Below, piece by piece: positions 15,601 to 25,247 of a stretch of DNA of 38,895 bases. The translations under genes were made by a program, and so were the position numbers. This DNA is from an uncultured Acidimicrobiaceae bacterium (lineage in GTDB: Bacteria > Actinomycetota > Acidimicrobiia > Spongiisociales > SHLN01), in contig CAMYMH010000013.1 in the NCBI GenBank assembly GCA_947259275.1, positions 1 through 38,895 on the forward strand, in the 5' to 3' direction. The number at the start of each line of letters is the position of its first letter. Position 1 is the stretch's first letter. Below the pieces are notes generated by a model. The model was not told where the DNA came from. It searched no databases and saw nothing but the letters and a program-made list of their open reading frames with translations.

Positions 15601-16005
15601 ATCGGTTACACGCAGGACGGCTCTCATTCCCTGATCGAAGTGGCTGGGAATGAAACACCCGACGGTGTAGGTCCCGGCGGCCGGAGAAGTGAATCTCCCT
15701 CGGAATGTGTCGCCCGGCTTGATGAGACCCGTGGTGAACAGCACCAGTGCGGGGTCGTAGTCGGCTTCCGACTCGACAATCGTGCCAACCAACGTCCATT
15801 CGTGGGTCATGTTGCCCGTGTTGGTGAACTTCACTTCGATGGTCATTCCGGCGAGGACCGACCAGACGCCGGGAGTGAACTGCCACTCGGTGGCCGACAC
15901 GTCGAGGGTCACCGCATCCCGGTTGCCACAGGCACCCGCTACCAGGAGGATCAAGCAGACGAGCCCCAACCGGTGGCGGATGCCGGGTCGTTTCGGCGAC
16001 GACAT
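15598..16005 (-). CDS. Cupredoxin-like lipoprotein
   Basis: The product has 135 residues. A signal peptide ends in lipobox LVAGAC (Cys near 26), so the protein should be tethered outside the membrane. The mature domain is a plastocyanin-like fold with a full set of type 1 copper ligands: His in NMTHEW, then Cys in TVGCFIPSHF, His in SHF and Met in DQGM. It could be an electron carrier or copper-binding protein. Its place between the hydrogenase and form II cox operons makes a respiratory role plausible but unproven. It is transcribed toward hypC and diverges from the coxS gene at 16202. Confidence 0.82.
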   Translation of the reverse strand: MSSPKRPGIRHRLGLVCLILLVAGACGNRDAVTLDVSATEWQFTPGVWSVLAGMTIEVKFTNTGNMTHEWTLVGTIVESEADYDPALVLFTTGLIKPGDTFRGRFTSPAAGTYTVGCFIPSHFDQGMRAVLRVTD

Positions 16006-16201
16006 GATGCCGCTGAGCCTATCGCCGCCCTACTTCGACATCGCGAGCGCCGGACGCCTAGTCTCGACGGAGGACCACCCGGAGGGGCCGATGGCAAGAA
16101 TCATTGCTTCCCATTATCCCGGTGAGTTCGCCCTCGCAGCCCCTCGCTCGCCTCCCTGAACGCAGGAGAGTCGCGCGCCATCGTCGTCAGAAAGGAGAGC
16201 A

Positions 16202-16747
16202 GTGGAAGTATCAATCAAGGTAAACGGTAAGAGTTATGAGCGTGAGGTCGAGCCCCGCACTCTGCTGGTCGACTTCATCCGAGAAGATGTCGGCCTGACC
16301 GGCACCAACGTGGGGTGTGACACCACGCAATGCGGCGCCTGCACGGTTCACCTGGACGGCGCCGCCGTCAAGTCCTGTACGGTCCTGGCCGTCCAGGCCG
16401 ACGGCGCTTCTGTCAACACCATCGAGAGCCTGGCCAACGGCGAGCTGCATGCCATGCAGCAGGCGTTCACCGAGAAGCACGGGCTGCAATGCGGCTTCTG
16501 CACTTCGGGGATGATCATGACCGCCGTCAAGCTGGTCGAGTCCCATCCGGATATCGAAGAGGACGACATCCGGCACGGCCTGGAGGGAAACCTGTGCCGC
16601 TGTACCGGGTACGAGAACATCGTGCGGGCGGTTGCCGAGGGAGCGCGCCGGTTCGATCCGCACAGCCCGTGGGAGATGGATCCGGCCGAACACAAGATCA
16701 CGCTCCGCGAAGCCGAACGGCGGGCACGGGAAAGGAGCCGCACATGA
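16202..16747 (+). CDS. coxS: Form II CoxS-like iron-sulfur subunit
   Basis: The product has 181 residues and two [2Fe-2S] sites ([17 protein letters not shown] with KSCTV, then CGFCTSGMI and NLCRCTGY). It is about 25 residues longer at the C-terminus than the form I CoxS in this window; the extra tail ([18 protein letters not shown]) is charged and helical. GTG at 16202 follows AAAGGAGAGCA. Its stop overlaps the coxL start (ATGA). It carries electrons within the Mo-hydroxylase encoded by the next two genes. Confidence 0.94.
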   Translation: MEVSIKVNGKSYEREVEPRTLLVDFIREDVGLTGTNVGCDTTQCGACTVHLDGAAVKSCTVLAVQADGASVNTIESLANGELHAMQQAFTEKHGLQCGFCTSGMIMTAVKLVESHPDIEEDDIRHGLEGNLCRCTGYENIVRAVAEGARRFDPHSPWEMDPAEHKITLREAERRARERSRT

Positions 16748-19110
16748 CGGCGACAGAACGAGCATTCGGCAGTTCAGTTCTCCGGCTGGAAGACCCCCGG
16801 CTGATCACCGGGAAGGGACGCTTCACCGACAACCTGTCCCGGCCCGGGATGGCCCACATGGTGGTGGTGCGGTCGCCGTACGCCCATGCCAAGATCAAGA
16901 GCATCGACTCAACCGAGGCTGCGGCGATGCCGGGAGTGGTGGCGGTCTACACCGGCGGCGAGATGGAGGCGGCCGGCTTCGGTGGCATCCCATGCGCTTG
17001 GGTTGTCCCCGACAGCGACACGCAGACACCGGCCCATCCGCCCATCGCCATCGACACGGTCCGCTACGTCGGAGACGCGGTTGCAATCGTGCTGGCCGAC
17101 TCGGAGGCACAGGCACGGGATGCGGCCTATGCCGTCGACGTCGACTACGAGCCGCTCGGTGTCGTGGTCAACGCCAAAGCGGCGACCGAAGACGGTGCCC
17201 CCCTCGTACACGACGACGTACCGGGCAACCAGTGCTTCCACTGGACGGTGAGCGGCGGCGATGTCGACGCTGCTTTCAGTGAAGCCGACGTGGTGGTCGG
17301 CGAGACCATCGTGAACCAACGGTTGATCCCGACCGCGATGGAGCCCCGGGCGGCGCTGGCCGACTGGGACTCTTCGATGGAGTCGGTCACGCTGTGGGTC
17401 ACGAGCCAGAACCCGCACATCGCCCGTTTCCTTCTGTCGCTGGATACCGGCATTCCCGAGCACAAGATTCGGGTGGTGGCTCCGGATGTCGGGGGCGGGT
17501 TTGGTTCCAAGATTCCGCACTATCCGGAAGACAGCATGGTGATCTTCGCCTCGCAGCAGCTCAACCGTCCGATCAAATGGACCGAGACCCGCCGCGAAAA
17601 CTACCTCGCCACCATCCACGGGCGAGACCACGTGGAAGAGGTCGAGATGGCGGCTAAGCGCGACGGGACCATCCTCGGGTTGCGGGCCAAGACCTGGGCC
17701 AATCTCGGGGCATATCTGTCGACCGCGTCCACCGGGGTACCGACCATCCTCCACGGGCTCATGTTGTCGGGGGCCTACAACATCCCCGCCATACATGAGG
17801 ACGTGTACGGGGTGTTCACCAACACGACTCCGGTCGATGCCTATCGCGGCGCCGGGCGGCCAGAAGCCACCTTCATGGTGGAACGGCTGGTGGATCTGGT
17901 GGCCCGGGAGCTTTCGATGGATCCGGTCGACATTCGGCGCAAGAACCTCATCGAGCCCTTCACAGAAGGGCATGAAGTGGCTACCGGCCTGATCTACGAC
18001 ACCGGCAATTACGAGCCGGCGCTCGACCAGGCGCTCGAGATGTTCGGGTACGAGGAAGCCCGCAAGCAGCAGGCCGAGGCCCGTTCCAAGGGCCGGCTGG
18101 TTGGTATCGGGGTGGTGACCTACACCGAGATCTGCGGTCTCGGCCCCTCCGAGGTGGCCGGAGCCGTCGGCTTCGGCGGCGGGTTGTGGGAGAGCGCCAT
18201 CGTCCGCTTCCATCCCTCCGGGAAGGTTCACCTGATGGTGGGCGTCAGTCCGCACGGCCAGGGCGAGGCGACTACCTTCGCCCAGATCGTCTCCGACCAG
18301 CTCGGGGTGGCGGTCGAGGACGTCGAGGTGATCTACGGCGATACCGACCAGACCCCGATGGGTTGGGGCACCTATGGGAGCCGCACCACTCCGGTGGCGA
18401 GCGGAGCCATCATGGGTGCCATCGAGGAGCTGAAGGAGAAGGGCACCAAGATCGCCGCCCACTTGTTGGAGGCCGCCGAAGCGGACGTGGAGTTCAACGA
18501 CGGTGTGTTCTCGGTGAAGGGCTCGCGAGAAGAGGGGAAGACCATCCAGGACATTGTCCTGGCCGCCAACACCGCCTGGAGCATGCCCGAGGGCGTCGAT
18601 CCGGGGTTTGAGGCGTCGGCCTTCTTCAATCCTGCCAACTTCGTGTATCCGTTCGGCACCCATATCGCCCAGGTCGAGGTTGACCCGGAGACAGGTGAGA
18701 TCGACTTCCAGCGGTATGTGGCGGTCGACGACTGCGGACCGATCATCAACCCGATGATCGTGGAAGGTCAGATCCATGGCGGCATCGTGCAGGGCGCAGC
18801 CCAGGTGCTCTGGGAAGGCGCCCACTACGACGAGGAAGGAAACCTGGTAACGGGCTCGCTGATGGATTACGCGATTCCGAAGGCGGAGTTCCTTCCCAAG
18901 TTCGAGCTCGGCAAGACCGAGACCCCAACCGCGGTGAACCCGCTCGGGGTGAAGGGCGTCGGTGAGACCGGGACCATCGGGTCGACGCCGACGGTGTACA
19001 ACGCGGTGATGGACGCCCTGGCTCCGCTCGGGGTTGGCCAGGTGCACATGCCGCTCACTCCGGAGAAGGTGTGGCGAGCTATCAACCAAGCTCAGGAAGG
19101 AGGCAACTGA
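16744..19110 (+). CDS. coxL: Form II CoxL-like Mo-hydroxylase large subunit
   Basis: The product has 788 residues and the same architecture as the form I CoxL. At the active-site loop it has AYRGAGR (residues 366-372) instead of AYRCSFR, so the copper-binding Cys is absent. The catalytic Glu is kept in GVGETG (Glu741), and [15 protein letters not shown] and [12 protein letters not shown] are present. Form II enzymes are related to CO dehydrogenase, but their true substrate is disputed; CO oxidation should not be assumed. ATG at 16744 follows AAAGGAG, and an open frame upstream is only a shadow of coxS. The stop overlaps coxM. Confidence 0.94.
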   Translation: MTATERAFGSSVLRLEDPRLITGKGRFTDNLSRPGMAHMVVVRSPYAHAKIKSIDSTEAAAMPGVVAVYTGGEMEAAGFGGIPCAWVVPDSDTQTPAHPPIAIDTVRYVGDAVAIVLADSEAQARDAAYAVDVDYEPLGVVVNAKAATEDGAPLVHDDVPGNQCFHWTVSGGDVDAAFSEADVVVGETIVNQRLIPTAMEPRAALADWDSSMESVTLWVTSQNPHIARFLLSLDTGIPEHKIRVVAPDVGGGFGSKIPHYPEDSMVIFASQQLNRPIKWTETRRENYLATIHGRDHVEEVEMAAKRDGTILGLRAKTWANLGAYLSTASTGVPTILHGLMLSGAYNIPAIHEDVYGVFTNTTPVDAYRGAGRPEATFMVERLVDLVARELSMDPVDIRRKNLIEPFTEGHEVATGLIYDTGNYEPALDQALEMFGYEEARKQQAEARSKGRLVGIGVVTYTEICGLGPSEVAGAVGFGGGLWESAIVRFHPSGKVHLMVGVSPHGQGEATTFAQIVSDQLGVAVEDVEVIYGDTDQTPMGWGTYGSRTTPVASGAIMGAIEELKEKGTKIAAHLLEAAEADVEFNDGVFSVKGSREEGKTIQDIVLAANTAWSMPEGVDPGFEASAFFNPANFVYPFGTHIAQVEVDPETGEIDFQRYVAVDDCGPIINPMIVEGQIHGGIVQGAAQVLWEGAHYDEEGNLVTGSLMDYAIPKAEFLPKFELGKTETPTAVNPLGVKGVGETGTIGSTPTVYNAVMDALAPLGVGQVHMPLTPEKVWRAINQAQEGGN

Positions 19111-19979
19111 TGCAAACCGCGCCGTTTGATTACTACCGGCCCGAAACCATTGGAGAGGCGGTCGATCTCCTCACCAGCGTCGACGGGGCCCGGCCGATTG
19201 CAGGCGGGCACAGCTTGCTTCCGGCGATGAAGCTACGGGTTGCCAGCCCGGCCGCCCTGGTCGACATTGGCCGGATCCCGGGTCTCAGCGAGATCACCCG
19301 GACGGGGGACTCGCTCACCATCGGGGCACTCGCCACCCACTCGGCGGTGGCTGCCTCCGATCTGGCGAAGTCGGACTGTCCGGTACTGGCCGACACCGCG
19401 GCCCACATCGGTGATCCCCAGGTACGCAATCGCGGGACCATCGGTGGGAGCCTGTCCCATGCGGATCCGGCGGCCGACTACCCGACACTGATGCGGGCGA
19501 TCGGGGCCACCATCCACGTGACCGGTTCTGGTGGGGGAGAGCGGTCGATTTCGGCCGACGACTTCTTTGTCGGACTGTTCATGACCGGTCTGGCGGCCGG
19601 GGAGCTGGTGACTGCGGTGGAAGTGCCGGTGATGAGCGCCGGCCAGAGCGGCGTCTACCTGAAGCACCGCCACCCGGCATCAAGCTACGCGGTGGTCGGG
19701 GTCGCCGCCATCGTCACGGTGGACGGTGGGTCGTGCGCCGCAGCCGGCATCGGCATCGGCGGCGTTACCGGCAAGCCCGAGCGAGCGAGTACTGCCGAGG
19801 CTGCGCTGGTCGGGAACGCTCCGTCAAACGAGACCGTGGAGGCGGCGGCTGCTGCGGTGGCCGGCGACCTGGCCGATCCGATCGGTGATCATTACGCCTC
19901 GGGTGAGTTCCGGGTCCATCTGGCCTCGGTGCTCACCAAACGGGCACTGGCTGAGGCATTCGGGGAGGTTTCGGCGTAG
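19110..19979 (+). CDS. coxM: Form II CoxM-like FAD subunit
   Basis: The product has 289 residues. IAGGHSLLPAMKLR and TIGGSLSHADPAADYP are the canonical FAD-binding motifs, and a CO_deh_flav_C domain ends the protein. The start ATG (19110-19112) overlaps the coxL stop by one base, behind AGGAGG. A strong hairpin follows the gene at 19991-20019. Gene order S-L-M differs from the M-S-L order of the form I operon in this window. Confidence 0.94.
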   Translation: MQTAPFDYYRPETIGEAVDLLTSVDGARPIAGGHSLLPAMKLRVASPAALVDIGRIPGLSEITRTGDSLTIGALATHSAVAASDLAKSDCPVLADTAAHIGDPQVRNRGTIGGSLSHADPAADYPTLMRAIGATIHVTGSGGGERSISADDFFVGLFMTGLAAGELVTAVEVPVMSAGQSGVYLKHRHPASSYAVVGVAAIVTVDGGSCAAAGIGIGGVTGKPERASTAEAALVGNAPSNETVEAAAAAVAGDLADPIGDHYASGEFRVHLASVLTKRALAEAFGEVSA

Positions 19980-19990
19980 AGGCTGAGAAA

Positions 19991-20019
19991 GGAGCGGGGC
20001 GGCCGGGCCGCCCCGCTCC
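19991..20019 (+). terminator. Strong GC-rich hairpin after coxM
   Basis: GGAGCGGGGCGGC pairs perfectly with GCCGCCCCGCTCC (13 bp) around a CGG loop. There is no downstream T-run. It could end or attenuate transcription between the structural genes and coxD, or act as an mRNA stabiliser of the structural genes. Confidence 0.55.
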
Positions 20020-20058
20020 GGCCGGCTGCCCGGTCGGGGCCACTAGGTTTCAGGGGCA

Positions 20059-20952
20059 ATGACCAACTCATTGAAGAGCGTCGATGACGTACTCGAGGCC
20101 CTGACCTCGGAGCGATATGTCGCCGAGCGATCGCTCGGCGTGGCGGTTCATCTGGCGCTTCAGCTCGGCAAGCCGCTCTTTCTGGAGGGCGAAGCCGGCG
20201 TCGGCAAGACCGAGGTGGCCAAGGTGCTCGCCTCCATCCTCGACACGCCCCTGATTCGGCTGCAGTGCTACGAGGGCCTCGATGTCGGCCACGCCGTCTA
20301 CGAGTGGGACTACCCGCGTCAGATGCTGGCGATCCGACTCATCGAGGCGCAAGGCGAGGGAGCACATGCCGACGTCACCGACATCATGAGCCGCGATTAC
20401 CTGGTGGCGCGCCCGCTGCTGCAAGCGGTTGAGGCGGCGGCCAAGGGTGAGCGACCGGTCCTGCTGATCGACGAGTTAGACCGGGCCGACGAGGAGTTTG
20501 AGGCCTATCTCCTCGAGATGTTGAGCGACTTCCAGGTAACGATTCCCGAGATCGGAACCATCTCCGCCGATCGTCCGCCGGTTGTCATCCTGACCTCCAA
20601 CCGGACCCGTGAGATCCACGACGCACTGAAGCGCCGCTGCATCTATCACTGGATCGACTATCCCAACTTCGAGCGGGAGGTGGAAATCGTGCTGCGCAAG
20701 ATTCCCGAGGTTCCCGAAGAGCTGGCCGGAGACCTGGCCCGGGCGATGGAGAAACTGCGCTCGATGGACTTGTTCAAGCCACCCGGTGTCGCTGAGACCC
20801 TCGATTGGGCGGCGGCGCTCGGCGTGCTGGGAACCAGCCGCCTGTCACCGGAGACCGCCGACGACACCCTGGGAGTCATCCTCAAGTACCAGGAGGATAT
20901 CGAACGGCTGCGGGCCGTCGGCGTGGAACAGCTCCTGGCCACCGCCGGGTAG
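20059..20952 (+). CDS. coxD: CoxD, MoxR-family AAA+ ATPase
   Basis: The product has 297 residues. Walker A is GEAGVGKTEVAK, Walker B is VLLIDELDRAD, sensor 1 is ILTSNRTREIHDALKRRC and the C-terminal lid follows. In carboxidotrophs CoxD is a chaperone-like ATPase needed to sulfurate the Mo site and add copper in CO dehydrogenase. Here it is separated from the form I genes and lies with form II and coxE, 79 bases after coxM and beyond a strong hairpin. The start ATG at 20059 is close behind AGGGG. Confidence 0.92.
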   Translation: MTNSLKSVDDVLEALTSERYVAERSLGVAVHLALQLGKPLFLEGEAGVGKTEVAKVLASILDTPLIRLQCYEGLDVGHAVYEWDYPRQMLAIRLIEAQGEGAHADVTDIMSRDYLVARPLLQAVEAAAKGERPVLLIDELDRADEEFEAYLLEMLSDFQVTIPEIGTISADRPPVVILTSNRTREIHDALKRRCIYHWIDYPNFEREVEIVLRKIPEVPEELAGDLARAMEKLRSMDLFKPPGVAETLDWAAALGVLGTSRLSPETADDTLGVILKYQEDIERLRAVGVEQLLATAG

Positions 20953-20986
20953 GAGGCGATGGACAAGGTCGGGCTGTTTCCGATTG

Positions 20987-21062
20987 CTCCCCCCGGCGGG
21001 GGGAGTCCGGCGAAGCCGGCAGGGGGGCGCCCCCTCCGACCCTTCGGGCCACCTCCCCCTCC
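20987..21062. repeat. GC-rich palindromic insert between coxD and coxE
   Basis: CTCCCCCC pairs with GGGGGGAG (20987-21005), then CCGGCGAAGCCGG (21007-21019), then G- and C-rich runs up to CCTCCCCCTCCGGG. It differs in composition from both neighbouring genes and breaks the otherwise tight spacing of the operon. Similar in style to the hairpin repeats in the first 3 kb, although not the same sequence. Confidence 0.5.
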
Positions 21063-21082
21063 GGGTGAGGACGAGCGACCTG

Positions 21083-22234
21083 ATGGCTGAACCGCTCACC
21101 CACAACCTCGTCCACTTCACCCGTTATCTGCGGGCCCAGGGTCTGCGAGTCGTGCCGGATACCACCACCGACCTGATGGAGGCGGCCCGCATCGTCGGGC
21201 TGGAGGCGCGGAACGATGCCTACCACGCGTTTCGGGCAGTCACCGTATCGCGACCCGAAGAGATTCCCGTCTTCAACGAGGCTTTCGAATTGTTCTTTGG
21301 GAGCGGCCGGCGCTTCGTAAAGCCGAGAGAGCCGATTGAGCTGGAGGTGCACCGGCGAGGCCCGCGAGTCCACGTCATCGCTCCCACCACGGTGCAGGCC
21401 GACCTGGGCGATCAAGAGGACTCCGACCTGCATGAACAAGCGGGAGCAAGCGCAGTGGAGCGTCTTGCTACCAGGGATTTCTCGGATCTGACCGAATCCG
21501 AGTATGCGGCCGTGCAGCTTGCCATCGCCCGCATGGTCTGGAAGCCGGCCGACGCCCGCAGCCGTCGGTGGGCGCCGTCCGCCGGCGGCAGCAAGCCCGA
21601 TCTCCGTCGCACGTTGCGGCAGATGACGGGGCCTTCCCGCGACCTCATGCCGCTGGCGCTGAACGCCCCCAAACCCCGTCGCCGGCCGCTGCTGGTGATC
21701 GCCGACGTGAGCGGCTCGATGGAGCGATACACAGAGATGCTCCTGTATTTCGTTCACGCCGCCCGCGGCCGGCTCGGGAAGGTCGAAGCGTTCGTCTTTT
21801 CGACCGGGCTGTCCCGCATCACCCGGGAGTTGCGCCATCGCGACCCGCGGGTTGCCCTTTCCCAGGTGGGGATAGCCGTGCACGACTGGTCGAGCGGAAC
21901 GCTGATCGGGGAGGCGTTCGCCGAGTTCAACCGTGGCTGGAGCCGGCGGGTGACCCGGGGAGGTCCGGTGGCCATCGTCATTTCCGACGGGTGGGATCGG
22001 GGTGATCAAGCCGTTCTGCGCAAAGAGTTTGCCACCTTCGCTCGCAGTGTCCATCGGGTCGTCTGGTTGAATCCGTTGGCCGGCCGGGCCGGTTTCGAGC
22101 CCCAGACCCGAGGGATGCAGGCGGTACTGCCGTTCGTCGACGACTTCATGCCGGTCGGCAACCTGGCCGACCTCACTGCGGTGGTGCGGCTTCTAGAGTC
22201 AGTGCCGAAACGCAAGGAGGTGACCCGGGGATGA
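21083..22234 (+). CDS. coxE: CoxE, von Willebrand A-domain protein
   Basis: The product has 383 residues. The N-terminus [20 protein letters not shown] and the VWA metal-site [13 protein letters not shown] (DxSxS) near residue 213 identify the CoxE family. The conserved [28 protein letters not shown] and [10 protein letters not shown] follow. CoxE partners the MoxR ATPase CoxD in assembling the CO dehydrogenase site. I chose ATG at 21083. The frame is open far upstream as a shadow of coxD, and an in-frame GTG at 21068 is a possible alternative. The stop overlaps the following XdhC gene. Confidence 0.9.
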   Translation: MAEPLTHNLVHFTRYLRAQGLRVVPDTTTDLMEAARIVGLEARNDAYHAFRAVTVSRPEEIPVFNEAFELFFGSGRRFVKPREPIELEVHRRGPRVHVIAPTTVQADLGDQEDSDLHEQAGASAVERLATRDFSDLTESEYAAVQLAIARMVWKPADARSRRWAPSAGGSKPDLRRTLRQMTGPSRDLMPLALNAPKPRRRPLLVIADVSGSMERYTEMLLYFVHAARGRLGKVEAFVFSTGLSRITRELRHRDPRVALSQVGIAVHDWSSGTLIGEAFAEFNRGWSRRVTRGGPVAIVISDGWDRGDQAVLRKEFATFARSVHRVVWLNPLAGRAGFEPQTRGMQAVLPFVDDFMPVGNLADLTAVVRLLESVPKRKEVTRG

Positions 22235-22539
22235 AGGAAGTTCTCGCAACCTACGAGAAGTGGAAGACGGAGGGGAAGGACGTCGCCGTGGCCACCGTCG
22301 TCCGCGTCCAGGGCTCGGCGCCACGACCGGAGGGAGCCAAGTTCCTGGTTTCGTCGGCGGGCGATATGGAGGGTTCTGTGTCCGGCGGGTGTGTAGAGAA
22401 CGATGTGTTCCTGCACGCGCAGGAGGTCCTGGAGTCCGGCGAGCCCCGCCTGATTACGTATGGGATCGCCGACGAAGAGGCTTTCGAAGTCGGACTGGCA
22501 TGCGGGGGGACGATTCAGGTGTTAGTCGAGCAGTGGTAG
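22231..22539 (+). CDS. XdhC/CoxI N-terminal domain protein (first half of a split XdhC)
   Basis: The product has 102 residues. [36 protein letters not shown] and [20 protein letters not shown] are the complete XdhC_CoxI domain. No Rossmann part follows: TAG at 22537 ends the protein, and the next gene supplies the XdhC_C half. ATG at 22231 overlaps the coxE stop. The pair is probably a cofactor-sulfuration and insertion factor (CoxF/CoxI-like) for the Mo-hydroxylases. Confidence 0.85.
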   Translation: MKEVLATYEKWKTEGKDVAVATVVRVQGSAPRPEGAKFLVSSAGDMEGSVSGGCVENDVFLHAQEVLESGEPRLITYGIADEEAFEVGLACGGTIQVLVEQW

Positions 22540-23312
22540 TCGAGGCGATCGAACGGCTGATCTCCGAGGAGCGTCTCGGGGCGGTCGCCACCGTGGTGGC
22601 GGGTGCTGACCTGGGTGCCAAAGCAGTGATCGACTTCGATGCTGGACACGTGGCGGGGGAGTTGCCCTCCGACGTGGCTGCCGATGTGCTGGCCGACGCC
22701 AAAGCGCTCATGGAGCATGAGCAGAACCGCACCCTCTCCTACGGCGACACCGAAGTGTTCATCGAAACCGTTGCGCCGCCGCCGCATCTGGTCGTGTTTG
22801 GGGCGGTGCACATTGCCCAGCCGCTCTCGACGATGGCTCGGCAACTCGGATTCCATGTCACCGTCAGCGACGCCCGGGCCGCTTTCACGACCCGCGAGCG
22901 CTTTCCAGATGCCGACCGGGTCCTGGTCGGCTGGCCCGACGGTTTGAGGGACGACATCTCGCTCGACCGGCGGACTTATGTGGTGTTACTGAGCCACGAT
23001 GCCCGGTTCGAGGATCCCGTGCTTCCCTGGGTGCTGGACAGTCCGGTCAAGTACATCGGGGCGATGGGGTCGCGAAGGACGTCGGCCAAGCGGGTGGAGA
23101 AGCTCAGAGGCATGGGGTACTCCGACCAGCAGATCGAACGTATTCACGGCCCGGTCGGCCTCGACATCGGCGCCGAGCAGCCGGCTGAAACGGCAATCTC
23201 GATCCTGGCCGAGATCATCCAGGTCCGTTATGGCTCGGGAAGTGGTGAATCGTTGCGGGGAAGGGTGGGTCGCATCCACCTACAGCGCACCCAGGACGAA
23301 GGAGACGGCTGA
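22533..23312 (+). CDS. XdhC C-terminal Rossmann-domain protein (second half of a split XdhC)
   Basis: From GTG at 22533 the product has 259 residues and overlaps the previous gene by 7 bases in another frame. Its N-terminal 100 residues resemble a shortened, Cys-poor XdhC-like segment ([20 protein letters not shown]). [46 protein letters not shown] and [20 protein letters not shown] form the XdhC_C Rossmann domain. The start is uncertain because no strong ribosome-binding site is visible. This contrasts with the single-chain XdhC-YHS protein of the form I operon. Confidence 0.82.
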   Translation: MVVEAIERLISEERLGAVATVVAGADLGAKAVIDFDAGHVAGELPSDVAADVLADAKALMEHEQNRTLSYGDTEVFIETVAPPPHLVVFGAVHIAQPLSTMARQLGFHVTVSDARAAFTTRERFPDADRVLVGWPDGLRDDISLDRRTYVVLLSHDARFEDPVLPWVLDSPVKYIGAMGSRRTSAKRVEKLRGMGYSDQQIERIHGPVGLDIGAEQPAETAISILAEIIQVRYGSGSGESLRGRVGRIHLQRTQDEGDG

Positions 23313-23368
23313 GGTCGAGGTGTCAAAGCAGCGAAGCCATCCCGCATCTTCTAGGGTGCCCTTGACCG

Positions 23369-24520
23369 ATGACAGGTGACATCACCGACAGCCCCGGCAC
23401 CGACCGTATCCCCGACTGGGCAAGGCTTCTCCTGGTCCTGGCGCTTCTCTATCTCTTCCTGGTGGGGGTAAAAGCCCTGGAGACGGGCATCAAGGGTTTC
23501 GGCGCCGATTTCACCGACTCCCTCTTCGAGAAGGTGTCAAATCCCCTTGCCGGTCTGTTCGTCGGAGTTCTGGCGACCGTGCTGGTTCAGTCGTCCTCCG
23601 TGACCACCGCCACGATCGTCGGTCTGGTCGGTTCCGGCTCCCTGTCGGTGGAGCTGGCGGTTCCGATGATCATGGGCGCCAACATCGGGACCACGGTCAC
23701 CAACACGCTCGCCTCGCTTGGTTTCCTGCGGCGATCGAGAGAGTTCCGACTGGCCTTCGCCGGGGCGACCATGCACGACTTCTTCAACGTGCTGAACGTC
23801 GCCGTGATGCTTCCACTGGAGTTGACGACCGGGTTCCTCACCACCCTCTCTGAATGGTTGGCGGATTTGCTGGGCGGGGTCGGTTCGACCGGGATCGGCC
23901 AGGGCGGCAGCCCCATCAAAGATGCCGTCAAGGTACCGGTAACGCTGGTTGAAGAGGCTGTGGAAGGCCTGGGAGCAGGAGACGACCTCACGAGTATCGT
24001 GTTGCTGGCCTTAGGGATCGGCCTGGTCCTCGTGGCGCTGGCGTACGTGACCCGCAATATGCGACCGGTGATGGCAGGACGAATCGAGCGGTCGATCAAT
24101 GCGGTTTTGAACAAGGGCGGCGGTGTCACCGCTATCGCTATCGGAACGGTGATGACCGTGCTGGTGCAGTCGTCGAGCATCACCACCTCGGTGCTGGTGC
24201 CGATGATCGCGGCCGGGGTGGTCACCCTGCGCAACGCCTTCCCGATCACCCTGGGCGCCAATATCGGCACCACCATCACTGCATTACTTGCCTCCTTGGC
24301 CACCGAGTCTCCGGCCGGCCTGGTGATCGGCCTCCACCACTTCTTGTTCAACGCCATCGGGGTGGCGGTGGTGTATTCGGTGCCGGCGTTGCGGAACATC
24401 CCACTCACCCTGGCGCAACGCCTGGCCGGTGCCGCCGAGGCGAACAAGTCGCTGGTGGTCACCTATGTGATCGGGCTATTCGTGATTGTCCCTATCATCG
24501 GCGTGTTGGTTCTGCAATAG
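23369..24520 (+). CDS. Na/Pi cotransporter family protein
   Basis: The product has 383 residues and two inverted-type repeats. Each repeat has the QSSS motif (VLVQSSSVTT and VLVQSSSITT) and a GANIGTT motif (GANIGTTVTN and GANIGTTITA) characteristic of SLC34/NptA-type sodium-phosphate symporters. About nine hydrophobic segments are visible. It is followed by a PhoU-like gene 17 bases downstream, the usual pairing. It probably imports or balances phosphate with sodium. Confidence 0.9.
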   Translation: MTGDITDSPGTDRIPDWARLLLVLALLYLFLVGVKALETGIKGFGADFTDSLFEKVSNPLAGLFVGVLATVLVQSSSVTTATIVGLVGSGSLSVELAVPMIMGANIGTTVTNTLASLGFLRRSREFRLAFAGATMHDFFNVLNVAVMLPLELTTGFLTTLSEWLADLLGGVGSTGIGQGGSPIKDAVKVPVTLVEEAVEGLGAGDDLTSIVLLALGIGLVLVALAYVTRNMRPVMAGRIERSINAVLNKGGGVTAIAIGTVMTVLVQSSSITTSVLVPMIAAGVVTLRNAFPITLGANIGTTITALLASLATESPAGLVIGLHHFLFNAIGVAVVYSVPALRNIPLTLAQRLAGAAEANKSLVVTYVIGLFVIVPIIGVLVLQ

Positions 24521-24537
24521 TGCAGAGGAGAGAAACC

Positions 24538-25224
24538 ATGGTTTTGGAGTTGTTCAGAGGGGGTGACGATAGGTCCCTCGAGGAGATCGAGGCGCTCATC
24601 GCCCAAATGCTCCTGGACGATCGGCACACCTTCGACCTGGCGATCAATGCCGTGGTGGGCGGCACCGATGCTGCTTCGGTTGGCAAGGAAGTCCGCAAGA
24701 GCGACGTGCGAGTCAACCGGGCCGTGCGCGATGTGCGCCGCCGACTCGTGGTCCACGCATCCCTGCAGGGCAAACGGGTCGATCTGGCCCGTGTCCTCGT
24801 CGCCATGAGCGTGATCAAGGACGCGGAGCGCATCGGCGACCAGGGCAAGAACATCTGGGATCTGGCCGACGATGGCATTGACCTGTCGAGCGCCGAGGAT
24901 TTGGAGTGGCTGACCCGATTGCGTGATCGCACGTCGCGTCTCATCGGCGATTGCGCCCGCATCTACCAGGAGCGGAACACCGACGAAGCGCATGCCCTCA
25001 TCCCCGAGATGGACAAGATGCTCGACGAGTACGACCGATGTGTACAACAGCAGATCGAATCGCAGCAGACCCCGCGGGACGCGGTCCCAAGAGCCTTGCT
25101 GTGCCGGTACCTGAAACGCATCACGGCGCATCTGATGAACGTGCTCACATCGCTGGTCATGCCCGTCGACCGCCTCGACTACTACGACGAGAAGAAGTCC
25201 GACCGCGACACGGGAGTGGAGTAG
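24538..25224 (+). CDS. PhoU-like domain protein
   Basis: The product has 228 residues and is all helical. The VIKDAERIGDQGKNIWDLA stretch is the PhoU metal-binding signature (E/D-R-x-x-D), and YLKRITAHLMNVLTSLVMPV provides the second helix bundle. PhoU-like proteins regulate adjacent Na/Pi transporters and phosphate signalling. I chose ATG at 24538 behind GAGGAG. A GTG at 24520 would add six residues but overlaps the transporter stop. Confidence 0.87.
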   Translation: MVLELFRGGDDRSLEEIEALIAQMLLDDRHTFDLAINAVVGGTDAASVGKEVRKSDVRVNRAVRDVRRRLVVHASLQGKRVDLARVLVAMSVIKDAERIGDQGKNIWDLADDGIDLSSAEDLEWLTRLRDRTSRLIGDCARIYQERNTDEAHALIPEMDKMLDEYDRCVQQQIESQQTPRDAVPRALLCRYLKRITAHLMNVLTSLVMPVDRLDYYDEKKSDRDTGVE

Positions 25225-25247
25225 GCAGGCCTCGGCGGGCCGGATGG

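Noticed and set aside
16909..19089. Long leftward frame of about 726 codons opposite the form II coxL gene
   Set aside because: It is antisense to a gene with a complete set of family motifs. Long antisense frames are expected in high-GC DNA with biased third positions. The His/Asp/Val-rich translation matches no family.
16744..19110. Calling the form II enzyme a CO dehydrogenase
   Set aside because: The copper-binding Cys motif is replaced by AYRGAGR, and the substrate of this class is not established. Only the form I enzyme was called as CO dehydrogenase.
20959..21090. Small frame of about 43 codons starting ATGGACAAG between coxD and coxE
   Set aside because: It runs through the palindromic insert as Pro/Gly-rich sequence, its ribosome-binding site is only 2 bases from the ATG, and it overlaps the coxE start.
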